Shown piece after piece: positions 1-6,838 of a DNA stretch of 18,222 nucleotides (positions are counted from its first letter, which is position 1; the number at the start of each line of letters is the position of its first letter). The position numbers and the translations under genes were made by a program. The DNA is from SVKR01 sp963605115 (lineage in GTDB: Bacteria > Bacillota > Clostridia > Oscillospirales > Oscillospiraceae). The DNA lies in the NCBI GenBank assembly GCA_963605115.1, contig CAVCTM010000035.1, positions 1 through 18,222 of the forward strand, given 5' to 3'. Below the pieces are notes generated by a model. It saw only the letters and a program-made list of their open reading frames with translations, was not told where the DNA came from and did not search any database.

Positions 1-53
1 GGAAGGCGTATTGTCTCTCTTTTTTCGGGGGTTGCACTTCAGATGATAGCATG

Positions 54-110
54 CCAGCTCCCCTGTGTAAGGGGAGCTGGCGCGCGAAGCGCGACTGAGG
101 GGTTGTTATC
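54..110 (+). repeat. Dispersed palindromic repeat, unit A
   Basis: Two hairpins lie in a row: a 10-bp perfect stem (54-63 with 71-80, loop TGTGTAA) and a 5-bp stem (CGCGC 81-85, GCGCG 89-93, loop GAA), followed by ACTGAGGGGTTGT. Base by base it resembles the repeat at 18158-18208 (same TGTGTAA loop, same GAA loop, same GGGTTGT end) but with different, compensating stem bases. It is therefore a diverged member of the same family, in opposite orientation to unit B at 137-214. No coding sequence is seen in 1-234. Confidence 0.7.
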
Positions 111-136
111 GAGCTTGCGCAAACGCCAAGCTTGGA

Positions 137-214
137 TATTTCGGAAGCTTACAACCCTCCAGTCAGCCTTCGGCTGACAGCCTCCCTTACACAGGGAGGC
201 CTTTAAATTGTGCG
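137..214 (-). repeat. 78-bp inverted repeat, left copy (unit B)
   Basis: This stretch is the reverse complement of 18145-18222 with only two mismatches (positions 140 and 145). It contains two perfect hairpins: GTCAGCC/GGCTGAC at 162-178 (loop TTC) and GCCTCCC/GGGAGGC at 180-200 (loop TTACACA). It lies about 20 bp beyond the stop of the ceramidase-like gene, so its hairpins may also end that transcript, although no T-run follows them. Unit A (54-110) is a related unit facing it, making a composite inverted structure over 54-214. No transposase is linked to it. Confidence 0.85.
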
Positions 215-234
215 GCTTCACCGCGTTGATTTTT

Positions 235-1515
235 TTACTCCAGCTCCCGCAGGAGGTCCGGGATGAGCTTATCAAACGCGGGGGCGAGCTCGCCGGGGAG
301 GAGGAAGGAGTGGTCATAGCCGAGCGCGCCGCGGGCGCAGGCGTCGTCGTCCAGAATATAGTCGGCGTTGCTGAGGAAGGTCGCGTCGTGGTTGACGCAG
401 ACGGTGACGGGGTAGGGGGAGAGGCGTCGAATTTGGCGGGCGAAGGAGGTGTAGAGCTCACCGCTGAAGCCGAAGAACACCGCGTCGCCGAGGCGCAGCG
501 CGTGGACGCGCAGGGCGTATTCCTCCCCGCGGCCCGGAACGCGGACCCAGCCGAGCGCGCTGCGCAGCGCGGGGCGATCGCTGTCGAAGCGCAGCGCGTC
601 CGCGAGCGGCAGCGTCGCCGCGGCGTAGCGTCCGAGCATGATCTGCATGACCTGCTCCTGCGCCTCGCGTGCCAGAATGCCGCTGCAAAGCCGTCCGTCC
701 GCGGGGGCGGGCCAGCTCAGCTCCGTCATCATCACGGGGTTCACGTCGCCCGCCGCGCCGCTGGTCCAGAGCGCCGCCGCGCCGGGATCGCGCGATTCCA
801 GAAGCTGGGCGAAGCAGCCGCCGAGGTCCGGCGAAACGGCGAGCGCGCCGCCGGCGAGCGTGTTGGCGTGCAGCACCGTGTTGTGGACGGCAAAGTTCAA
901 GAGATAGGCGATCGGCGCGCCCGTCTCCGCGTCGGCAAAGCCGAACATGTGCTGCCGGCGGTCGGCGTCCCCGGCGGGATTGAAGCCGACGGCGCAGCCG
1001 TCCGCGTAGTCAAAGTTGCGGTTCACGCCGAGCAGACAGTCCCCGGCGGCATAGCCGCAGCGCGCTTGCCGCAGCGCGGCGACGGCGCGGTCCGCCGCGG
1101 CGAGCAGGGCGTCGTGGATGATGCGCTCATATTCGTCCGCCGCCGCGCGCTGGTCGGGGCTCTTTTTCGCCTTGGCATTCGGACCGTCATAGGGGCGCTC
1201 GTCCGTGAGCGGCGCGGAGTGGCAGTGGATCGCGGTGTAAAACACCGCGCGCTCCGGCAGATCAAAGCGCGCGCAGAGCTCCGGGAGCCAGGCGGCGGGG
1301 CAGGGCGCCTTGTCAAAGTCGAACGAGAGCCAGAGCAGCCGCTCGCCGCCGCTCTCGACCGCGAGCGCGCGGACAAAAAGCGCGTCCCGCACGCCGCCGA
1401 AGCGCTGATTCATCAGTCCGTAAAGCCGCGGCAGAAGCGTCTCCGGCGGCGTGACGCACGCGCGCGCCGCCCCGCAGCGAAGCGCCCCGGACGGATCGGG
1501 GGTCCAATGGGGCAT
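235..1515 (-). CDS. Neutral/alkaline non-lysosomal ceramidase-like protein
   Basis: A 426-residue protein matching the N-terminal catalytic domain of the neutral ceramidase family, metal-dependent amidases that cleave ceramide to sphingosine and fatty acid. Visible motifs in family order: a VTPPE start (residues 21-25), AIHCHSAP with H97 and H99 (95-102, the zinc-ligand region), NRNFDY (165-170), NFAVHNTV with H211 (207-214), SPDLGG (228-233), SGAAGDVNP (252-260) and SGELYTSF near residue 358. There is no signal peptide or membrane segment, so it should be cytoplasmic, unlike the secreted ceramidases of Pseudomonas. It is also shorter, lacking the C-terminal Ig-like domain. The true substrate may be another lipid or amide. 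The ATG start is supported by AAGGAGGG six bases upstream. It appears monocistronic, with its own promoter at 1548-1576. Confidence 0.8.
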   Translation of the reverse strand: MPHWTPDPSGALRCGAARACVTPPETLLPRLYGLMNQRFGGVRDALFVRALAVESGGERLLWLSFDFDKAPCPAAWLPELCARFDLPERAVFYTAIHCHSAPLTDERPYDGPNAKAKKSPDQRAAADEYERIIHDALLAAADRAVAALRQARCGYAAGDCLLGVNRNFDYADGCAVGFNPAGDADRRQHMFGFADAETGAPIAYLLNFAVHNTVLHANTLAGGALAVSPDLGGCFAQLLESRDPGAAALWTSGAAGDVNPVMMTELSWPAPADGRLCSGILAREAQEQVMQIMLGRYAAATLPLADALRFDSDRPALRSALGWVRVPGRGEEYALRVHALRLGDAVFFGFSGELYTSFARQIRRLSPYPVTVCVNHDATFLSNADYILDDDACARGALGYDHSFLLPGELAPAFDKLIPDLLRELE

Positions 1516-1547
1516 GGTGATCCCTCCTTGCGTTGTTTTTCAAAAGT

Positions 1548-1576
1548 ATTGTAGCAGACCGGAAGCAGGATTGCAA
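1548..1576 (-). promoter_or_regulatory. Sigma-A promoter of the ceramidase-like gene
   Basis: On the minus strand, TTGCAA (1571-1576), a 17-bp spacer and TACAAT (1548-1553). The -10 ends 33 bases before the ATG at 1515, leaving room for the ribosome site AAGGAGGG. It lies just downstream of the terminator of the upstream gene. Confidence 0.65.
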
Positions 1577-1586
1577 GGGAAGACAA

Positions 1587-1622
1587 AAAAAGAGAGAACG
1601 CCGCACGGCGTTCTCTCTTTTT
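1587..1622 (-). terminator. Rho-independent terminator after the CmpB-like gene
   Basis: A perfect 16-bp stem (1587-1602 with 1607-1622) with loop GCAC, four bases beyond the stop at 1627. On the minus strand the stem runs into a T-run (complement of the A-run 1585-1591). The T/A-rich arms make it potentially bidirectional, but no plus-strand gene uses it. Confidence 0.9.
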
Positions 1623-1626
1623 ACGC

Positions 1627-2361
1627 TTAATTTTTCTCTTTCCGTCTCTCGATCCAAGCCTCGCGGCTCTCGCGGAGGTGGTCGGCGAGGGGCCTCGCGG
1701 TGCGGAAGGAGAAGAGGAAATGGGGCTTTTCGTTGTGGTCGGCGCGGCTGCGGCGGATCTGCTCGCGCAGGGCTTCGAGCTTGATGTCGATCTGGCGCTC
1801 CTCGGCGAAGGCGCGCAGCTTTACGAGCAGCTTGGCGGAATAAACGGCGTCGATGCAGAACACGCCGAAGAAAAAGCCGATGACGAAGGAAAACGCGAGG
1901 TTTTCCGAGAGCCAGCGCAGCGCGTCCAGTATGTAGGGGTGGACGCCGAAATAGTAAGCCGCGCCCGCCGCGGTCCAGACGAGGGAGAATTTCGGGCAGA
2001 TGAGCCCCTGAAGGTTGCCCCACTCGCGGCTGTAGTCCCAGAGCCGGACGTGGGTCACCTTCCAGCTCGTGATGCCGGCGATATACTCGATCGCCGTCAT
2101 GCACAGTCCCATGCAGACGATGAGCAATATCTTCCCGCCCGTGCCGGAAAAGACCGCCGCCCCGTCCGCCGAGGCGAGCAGATAGAGAATGCAGAGCCCC
2201 CAGCCGTAAAGCGGGACGTAGGGTCCGACGCAGAAGCCGGGGTTGATCCACTTGCGCTCCGGGTTCGCGCTGGAGAAAAAGCGGCGGAAGATGACCTCCG
2301 CGACCCAGCCGAGCGTGGAGCCGATGAAAAAGAGATAGGCGAGCTTCAGAAAAACGTTCAT
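1627..2361 (-). CDS. CmpB-type putative ABC transporter permease family membrane protein (PF06541-like)
   Basis: A 244-residue multi-spanning membrane protein. It carries the hallmarks of the family annotated as putative ABC transporter permease/CmpB: LGWVAEVIFRRF (residues 17-28), NPGFCVGPYVPLYGWG (40-55), IEYIAGITSW (91-100) and LWDYSREWGN (107-116). Hydrophobic segments fall near 5-24, 50-65, 76-96, 126-144 and 152-176; the C-terminal 65 residues are charged and cytoplasmic-looking. The biochemical role of the family is not established and no ABC ATPase is next to it. It follows the PrsW-like gene by 16 bp with its own ribosome site (GGGAGAGG), so the two are co-transcribed, and a strong terminator follows directly. 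Confidence 0.8.
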   Translation of the reverse strand: MNVFLKLAYLFFIGSTLGWVAEVIFRRFFSSANPERKWINPGFCVGPYVPLYGWGLCILYLLASADGAAVFSGTGGKILLIVCMGLCMTAIEYIAGITSWKVTHVRLWDYSREWGNLQGLICPKFSLVWTAAGAAYYFGVHPYILDALRWLSENLAFSFVIGFFFGVFCIDAVYSAKLLVKLRAFAEERQIDIKLEALREQIRRSRADHNEKPHFLFSFRTARPLADHLRESREAWIERRKEKN

Positions 2362-2377
2362 TCCGGTCCTCTCCCGT

Positions 2378-3085
2378 TCAGTCGATATAGCGGTCCCGGC
2401 GGCTCAGGCGGCGGATGAGCAGGAACGCCGCGGCGAAGAGCGCGATGACGAAGCCGACAAAGATCCAGGTCCCGTCGCCGCTCTCCGTGGAGGCGATGAA
2501 GTCATAGCTGCCATGCAGCAGCGCGGGAACGATCACGGCGAGCCACCGGCAAAGGCGGCTGCGCCCCGGCTCGCCATAGTTTTCATAGCGGCGGGCAAGT
2601 CCGTAAAACGCGCCCATGAACACACCGAAGCAGGCGTGCCCCGGCACCGCCGTCACCGCGCGCAGCAGCGCCGTGCCGAAGCCGTACATCACCACATAGT
2701 CGATATTCTCCCAGAGCGCGAAGCCCAGCGAGACGAACACGGCGTAGACAACGCCGTCGAACTGGCAGTTGAACGCCGGAGAGCTCCACGTCCGCCGGCG
2801 CAGGAGCAGATATTTGAAGCCCTCCTCGCTTACGGCGACGACGACAAAATAGAGCAGCACGTTATAAAGCACGCTGTCCGCCGGACACCGGCGGTCCAGC
2901 AGCGTCATGCCGAGCCGCTCCGTGAACACGGCGAGCGCCGTTGCGATGATGCCCTGCCACACGAGGCTCCAGAGCAGTCCCGGCGGCTCCGGCTCCAGCC
3001 GGTCCGCGCGGTAAACATACGCCAGCAGTGCGATCGCGGGGATGACCGCCGCTGCGATCAGGATCGGGTTCGCGAAGAAAAACAT
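2378..3085 (-). CDS. prsW: PrsW-family intramembrane metalloprotease
   Basis: A 235-residue integral membrane protein with the full PrsW/CAAX-protease-like motif set: EEGFK (residues 87-91), QFDG (108-111), GFALWEN (121-127), the GHACFG histidine (H150) and LLHGSYDF (189-196, H191). In Bacillus subtilis, PrsW makes the first cut in anti-sigma factor RsiW; no sigma/anti-sigma pair is visible here, so the substrate is unknown. About seven hydrophobic segments begin with an N-terminal one at residues 5-23. The ATG start has AGAGGG nine bases upstream. It is the first gene of a two-gene operon with the CmpB-like protein. I could not find a convincing promoter in the 55 bp between it and the tetR terminator. 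Confidence 0.85.
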   Translation of the reverse strand: MFFFANPILIAAAVIPAIALLAYVYRADRLEPEPPGLLWSLVWQGIIATALAVFTERLGMTLLDRRCPADSVLYNVLLYFVVVAVSEEGFKYLLLRRRTWSSPAFNCQFDGVVYAVFVSLGFALWENIDYVVMYGFGTALLRAVTAVPGHACFGVFMGAFYGLARRYENYGEPGRSRLCRWLAVIVPALLHGSYDFIASTESGDGTWIFVGFVIALFAAAFLLIRRLSRRDRYID

Positions 3086-3140
3086 AGCTCCAGTCCCTCT
3101 TTTCTCCTTGTTTCACCTTAGTTTAACACGCCGCGGCATG

Positions 3141-3187
3141 AAAAAACCACGGTCAATTTTCACAGCGTGTTACAAATTGACCGCGGT
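3141..3187 (-). terminator. Rho-independent terminator of the TetR gene
   Basis: A 14-bp stem with one G-T wobble (3146-3159 with 3174-3187) and a 14-base loop, starting six bases beyond the stop at 3193. On the minus strand it is followed by six T (complement of A 3141-3146). Confidence 0.9.
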
Positions 3188-3192
3188 GTTTT

Positions 3193-3756
3193 TCAGCTCA
3201 GCTTCTCCGCGTTGCGGAGCGCGAGCTCGATCGTGCCGTCCATCAGCGCGGCGAGGCGATCCATGCGGTCATGCGGCACCGCCTGCATCCCGTCCGCCAT
3301 CCAGCGGGCGAGCAGACCGCTGAGACCGAGCGAGGTGTAGCGCGCGATCAGGTCGAGATCGTCCTCGCGCACCGTCATCCCCGCGGAAAGGCGGCGGAGA
3401 TAGTCCGGCATATATTCCATGCAGGTCTTGAAAAACGCGCCGCTCATCTCCTCATAGCCGATGGAGCGGAACACATGCAGGGCGATGCGGCGGCTTTTGT
3501 AGAGATAATCCGAGAGCTCGCGGAAGACCTCCTGCCAGTCCTGTCCCGTGGGCGGGTGCTCGCGGCGGATGCGGTCAAACTCGGAGCGGAAGATCTCTTC
3601 GGTCAGGGCGTAGATATCCTGAAAATAGTAATAAAACGTCTTCCGGTTGATGCCGCAGTCGTCCACGATGTCCTTCACCGTGATCTGGTCCAGCGGTTTT
3701 TCCTCCAGAAATTTCAGAAACGAGGCATAGATCGCCTGCTTCGTCAGCTTCGACAA
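3193..3756 (-). CDS. TetR/AcrR-family transcriptional regulator
   Basis: A 187-residue one-domain regulator. The N-terminal helix-turn-helix is clear: ITVKDIVDDCGINRKTFYYYF (residues 25-45, written here as ITVKDIV ... CGINRKTFYYYF). The remainder is a helical ligand/dimer domain (about 75-185) of the type found in DhaS-like TetR proteins. The start codon is TTG (3754-3756), supported by AAGGAGG nine bases upstream and by the absence of any in-frame ATG that would keep the first helix. It has its own promoter (3789-3818) and its own terminator, so it is monocistronic. Its target is unknown; the PrsW/CmpB pair immediately downstream is the closest candidate, by position only. Confidence 0.88.
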   Translation of the reverse strand: MSKLTKQAIYASFLKFLEEKPLDQITVKDIVDDCGINRKTFYYYFQDIYALTEEIFRSEFDRIRREHPPTGQDWQEVFRELSDYLYKSRRIALHVFRSIGYEEMSGAFFKTCMEYMPDYLRRLSAGMTVREDDLDLIARYTSLGLSGLLARWMADGMQAVPHDRMDRLAALMDGTIELALRNAEKLS

Positions 3757-3788
3757 GGCTCCGCCCCTCCTTTTCGCGCGTTTTCCCC

Positions 3789-3818
3789 ATTATACCAGAA
3801 GCACGGGGCGGTTTGCAA
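3789..3818 (-). promoter_or_regulatory. Promoter of the TetR gene
   Basis: On the minus strand, TTGCAA (3813-3818), an 18-bp spacer and a consensus TATAAT (3789-3794), about 33 bases before the TTG start. It occupies the 75-bp gap after the second response regulator. That gap shows only a weak GGCGG/CCGCC hairpin and no T-run, so read-through from the six-gene operon into tetR is possible. Confidence 0.65.
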
Positions 3819-3831
3819 GGGGGTTCCGCCT

Positions 3832-4581
3832 TCAGCCGAAGCGCTCGCGGTATTCCGAGGGACGCATACCGGTGCAGCGCTTGAAGGTCTTGGAGAAATA
3901 CTGCACGTCCGAAAAGCCGACGGCGAAGGCGACCTCGCTGATGTTCATCCGCCCGCGGCTCAGCAGCTCCTTTGCATGGTCTAGGCGCACCTCCGCGACG
4001 TATTCGGAGAAATTTTTCCCCGTTTCGCGCTTGAAGAGCTTGGAAAAATACGCCGCGTTCAGATGCACCACCGCCGCGGCGGACTCCAGCGTGACCGTGC
4101 CGGTGTAGCTCTCGCGCACATAGGCGCAGGCGAGGCGCACGGTCTTTGACAGCTGCGGCGCAGTCTCCTCCTCCGCCTTTGCTGCGGGCTCCTCCCCGCC
4201 GCGCAGACGGCGGAGCGCCTTTTGCAGCGTGCGGTCCAGCTCCTCCTCGTCGATGGGCTTGAGCAGATAGTCCTCCACGCCGTATTTCAGCGCGCCGTAA
4301 GCGTATTCAAACTCGCGGTGGCCGCTGACGAGCACGAAGGCGGTGGCGAGCCCCAGCCCGCGCGTGCGCCGGATGACCTCCAGCGCGTCCATGCCGGGCA
4401 TGGAGATGTCCGTCACCACGATGTCGGGCTTTTCCGTCTCGATGGCGCGCAGCAGCGCCGTGCCGTCGTGGACCTCGCCCGCGAGCGCGAGGTTCAGGGC
4501 GTCGAAGCGGATGATGTGGCGCAGCAGGGCGCAGATAAGCTCCTCATCATCCGCGATCAGCAGTTTTTTTCTCTCCTCCAT
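3832..4581 (-). CDS. Response regulator with AraC-type DNA-binding domain (second regulator of the operon)
   Basis: A 249-residue protein. The receiver domain spans residues 5-125: acidic pair D11/D12, phospho-acceptor D58 in VVTDISMP, S86 and K108 in LLKPID. After a charged linker (130-145) come two AraC helix-turn-helix units ending in FSDVQYFSKTFKRCTGMRPSEYRERF. It is short for the YesN class, having no middle domain. The reading frame is open 26 codons upstream, but the ATG at 4579-4581 is preferred: it begins MEERKKLLIADDE exactly at the domain edge and has AAGGAGAGG upstream. It overlaps the end of the permease gene by 35 bp, so translation is coupled. It is the last gene of the six-gene operon and presumably takes phosphate from the kinase at 6839-7612. 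Confidence 0.9.
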   Translation of the reverse strand: MEERKKLLIADDEELICALLRHIIRFDALNLALAGEVHDGTALLRAIETEKPDIVVTDISMPGMDALEVIRRTRGLGLATAFVLVSGHREFEYAYGALKYGVEDYLLKPIDEEELDRTLQKALRRLRGGEEPAAKAEEETAPQLSKTVRLACAYVRESYTGTVTLESAAAVVHLNAAYFSKLFKRETGKNFSEYVAEVRLDHAKELLSRGRMNISEVAFAVGFSDVQYFSKTFKRCTGMRPSEYRERFG

Positions 4582-5569
4582 CGGTGTTTCGCCTCTCCTT
4601 CTTTCCAAAAAAGCGCTCCGAGCGCCCCGCACCCAGCGCCGCCGCCGCGAGCAGCACAAGGGAGCAGACCATCTGGCGCATATAGATCCACGACGAGACC
4701 TGTTCGAGCCACGCGGTCCAGAGCTCCAGCAGCAGCACGGCGACGGCGAGCCGCACCACGCGCACGCGCACGGGGCGGTCCGGCACGCGGAAAAGCCGCA
4801 TCTGGGTCAGCGCGATGGCGGCGAGGCTGCTCAGCGTGAGCTTCACGTCCGCCGCGGCGATGGCGATGCCCTCGTTGCCGGAGAGCACGATGCCGCCGAC
4901 GGCGCAGAACAGCCCGCTCACAAAATAGCAGCTCCACTTCACGCGGCGCACATGCACGCCCGACGACGCCGCGGCGCGGCTGTCCAGCCCCACGGCGAGA
5001 ACGTAGCGCCCCCAGCCCGTCCGGTCCGTTAAAAACCACGCGAGCGCAAGGCAGGCGAGCGCGATGATCGCGTCGAGGTGGACGCCGAGCACGCTCCAGT
5101 CCATCGCGCGCGAGAGGAAGTTTTTGAAGGAAAACGAGATCCCGCTCGTGATGAGCGTGCGCGCGATGCCGCTGAAGATATAGTTGCTCGCGAGCGTCGC
5201 GAGAAAGGCGGGGATGCCGAGCACGGCGGTCAGCAGCCCGTTCAGCGCGCCGCAGACCGCGCCGACGGCGACGCCGCAGAGCACCACGAGCGCCGGATGC
5301 GCCCCCAGCGAGCTCGCGAGCGCCATCGTTGTGAGCGAGAGCGAGATCTGACCCGCGATGGAGACGTCGATGCCGCCCGACGCCGTTACGATCGCGCAGC
5401 CGGCGGCGATGACGAGCACCTTGGTGCTCGCGGCGAGCAGCGACGCGGCACTGTCCGGGTAATAGCGCGCCGTGCCGAGCGTGTACCAGCAGAGCGCCGA
5501 GAGCGCGAGCAGAAGCGGCAGCAGCGCGTGGTCGGCGATGAGCGCGAGCGAACCCTGTTTTGTTTTCAT
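4547..5569 (-). CDS. RbsC-like ABC permease, with degenerate coupling region
   Basis: A 340-residue membrane protein of the ribose/galactose-type permease family (BPD_transp_2). Recognisable parts: GGIDVSIAGQ (residues 65-74), NGLLTAVLGIPAFLATLA (110-127) and SRAAASSGVHVRRVK (197-211). About nine hydrophobic segments are present. After residue 243 the protein departs from the family: where RbsC-type permeases carry a GG-x-S-x-x-GG-x-G stretch that faces the ATPase, this one reads LTQMRLFRVPDRPVRVRVVR (254-273). The ATG overlaps the stop of the upstream ABC-like gene (ATGA), with GGGGGAG eight bases upstream. No sugar-binding protein is encoded nearby. It may not transport; see the ABC-like neighbour. 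Confidence 0.82.
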   Translation of the reverse strand: MKTKQGSLALIADHALLPLLLALSALCWYTLGTARYYPDSAASLLAASTKVLVIAAGCAIVTASGGIDVSIAGQISLSLTTMALASSLGAHPALVVLCGVAVGAVCGALNGLLTAVLGIPAFLATLASNYIFSGIARTLITSGISFSFKNFLSRAMDWSVLGVHLDAIIALACLALAWFLTDRTGWGRYVLAVGLDSRAAASSGVHVRRVKWSCYFVSGLFCAVGGIVLSGNEGIAIAAADVKLTLSSLAAIALTQMRLFRVPDRPVRVRVVRLAVAVLLLELWTAWLEQVSSWIYMRQMVCSLVLLAAAALGAGRSERFFGKKERRNTDGGEKKTADRG

Positions 5570-6837
5570 AGCCCGGTCTCCCCCTTCTTATTTCCGTCTT
5601 CGTCCGGCTTTCCGAGCTCCAGAAAGCAGACCGCGGCGCCTCCCGCGGCGAGCGTGTCCGCCGCGCGCAGCACGAGCGCGCGGGACGGGGCGTAAAGCTC
5701 GCGCAGCACGTCGGCAAACACGACCGTCGCCGGGCGGCGGAGCACGAGCCGGTAAAGCGCGAGCGCGGTGCATTCATGCCATGTGAGCGCGCGGCAGGTC
5801 GCGGCGTCGAGGGGAAAGCCGTCCCCATACCACGCGGCAAAGGCGTGGAGCAGCACGCGCTCGGTCTCCCTCCGGCGGACGCCGAGCGCGCCAAGGCGCT
5901 GCATCCAGCCGAGACCGAGATTATCCGCAGGGGAGAGCGCGCGGATCACCGTCTGCGCAAAGCCGGGACGGACGCAGAGCAGCCCCGCGTGCTCCGCCGC
6001 CGCGGTGCGCCGCTGCACCTCGTCCGGCGATGCGGCGCGGAGGACCGTCACCTCCCCGGCGCGGAGCGGGAGCGCCCCGGCGCAGGGCGCGGCGGCAGCC
6101 GGCGGACCCGGCGCGCGCCGCGGCTCCCCGGCGGAGAGGGCGGCGAGCACGCGCTCCGTCTCCGCGCCGGCGGGCGAGACCTTGATCACCGCGCCGCCGG
6201 AGAAAAACGCAACGCGGTCCGCGAGCGCGTTCAAAAGCCCGCCGCGGTGGTCGGCGAGGACCACGGTCAGCCCCTCCCCGGCGAGACGGTGCAGCAGGGC
6301 GCGCAGCGCGTCCTGCTCCGCCGCCGTCCCCGCCGGAAGCGGGGAGAGCGCGAAGGCGACCTCCGCCCCGGAGAGCCGGGCGCGCAGCAGCTCCAGCGAA
6401 AAGCGCAGGACCGGCGGCAGCGCGCGGAAGACCGCGTCCGGGTCCGCGGCGAGACCGTATTCATAAAGCAGCAGCGCGCACCGCCGGCGCATCCGCCGCG
6501 CGTTCAGCACCCGCAGCAGCGGCACGCCGGGGCGCAGCACGAGCAGGTTTTCCCAGACCGTGAGCTCACCCACGGTGGTCCCCGCGCCGACGGCGGCGGC
6601 GCAAAGCCCCTCGCCCGGCGCGCCGGAGGCGGGCTTGCCGCGGAAGAACACGCTGCCGCGCTCCGGCGCGGTGCGCCCGGTGAGCAGCGCGAGCAGCGCC
6701 TCCCGCCCGCCGGAGGAGAGCGCGGCGCAGCCCAGCACCTCCCCACGGTAAACGGTGAGGTCCAGCCCGTCCAGCTCCCGGCGGAGGACGGAGGAGACTA
6801 CGGCGCTCCGCGCGCGAAAAAGCTCCTGCTCCGCCAT
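5566..6837 (-). CDS. Degenerate RbsA/MglA-like ABC protein, probable pseudo-ATPase
   Basis: A 423-residue protein with the two-domain layout of sugar-importer ATPases. Domain 1 is residues 1-235: YRGEVLGCAALSSGGREALL (30-49) sits where Walker A belongs but lacks the P-loop Lys-Ser/Thr; LPPVLRF (140-146) replaces LSGGQ; EVAFALSPL (159-167) replaces the Walker B Asp-Glu; ADHRG (195-199) replaces the H-loop. Domain 2 (255-423) has no P-loop; ALTWHECTALALYR (350-363) and ATVVFADVL (370-378) are remnants of the signature and Walker B. Normal family length is near 500, so domain 2 is also shortened. The gene starts one base after the kinase stop and overlaps the permease by 4 bp. The intact frame argues for a kept, non-hydrolytic role rather than a pseudogene. 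Confidence 0.78.
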   Translation of the reverse strand: MAEQELFRARSAVVSSVLRRELDGLDLTVYRGEVLGCAALSSGGREALLALLTGRTAPERGSVFFRGKPASGAPGEGLCAAAVGAGTTVGELTVWENLLVLRPGVPLLRVLNARRMRRRCALLLYEYGLAADPDAVFRALPPVLRFSLELLRARLSGAEVAFALSPLPAGTAAEQDALRALLHRLAGEGLTVVLADHRGGLLNALADRVAFFSGGAVIKVSPAGAETERVLAALSAGEPRRAPGPPAAAAPCAGALPLRAGEVTVLRAASPDEVQRRTAAAEHAGLLCVRPGFAQTVIRALSPADNLGLGWMQRLGALGVRRRETERVLLHAFAAWYGDGFPLDAATCRALTWHECTALALYRLVLRRPATVVFADVLRELYAPSRALVLRAADTLAAGGAAVCFLELGKPDEDGNKKGETGL

Positions 6838-6838
6838 A

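Noticed and set aside
208..1554. Long plus-strand frame of 448 codons opposite the ceramidase-like gene
   Set aside because: It is antisense to a gene with clear family motifs. Its product is Arg/Ala/Val-rich without domains and it has no promoter or ribosome site.
1313..2251. Minus-strand frame of 312 codons spanning the CmpB-like and ceramidase-like genes
   Set aside because: It crosses a strong terminator and a promoter and reads both genes out of frame.
4557..5894. Minus-strand frame of 445 codons in another phase over the permease
   Set aside because: The product is Arg/Pro-rich and lacks any membrane segment, while the overlapping 340-codon frame is a recognisable permease.
5566..6837. 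Pseudogene call for the ABC-like protein
   Set aside because: The frame is continuous over 423 codons and begins and ends in tight overlaps with its neighbours. The motif changes look like divergence under constraint rather than decay by frameshift or stop.
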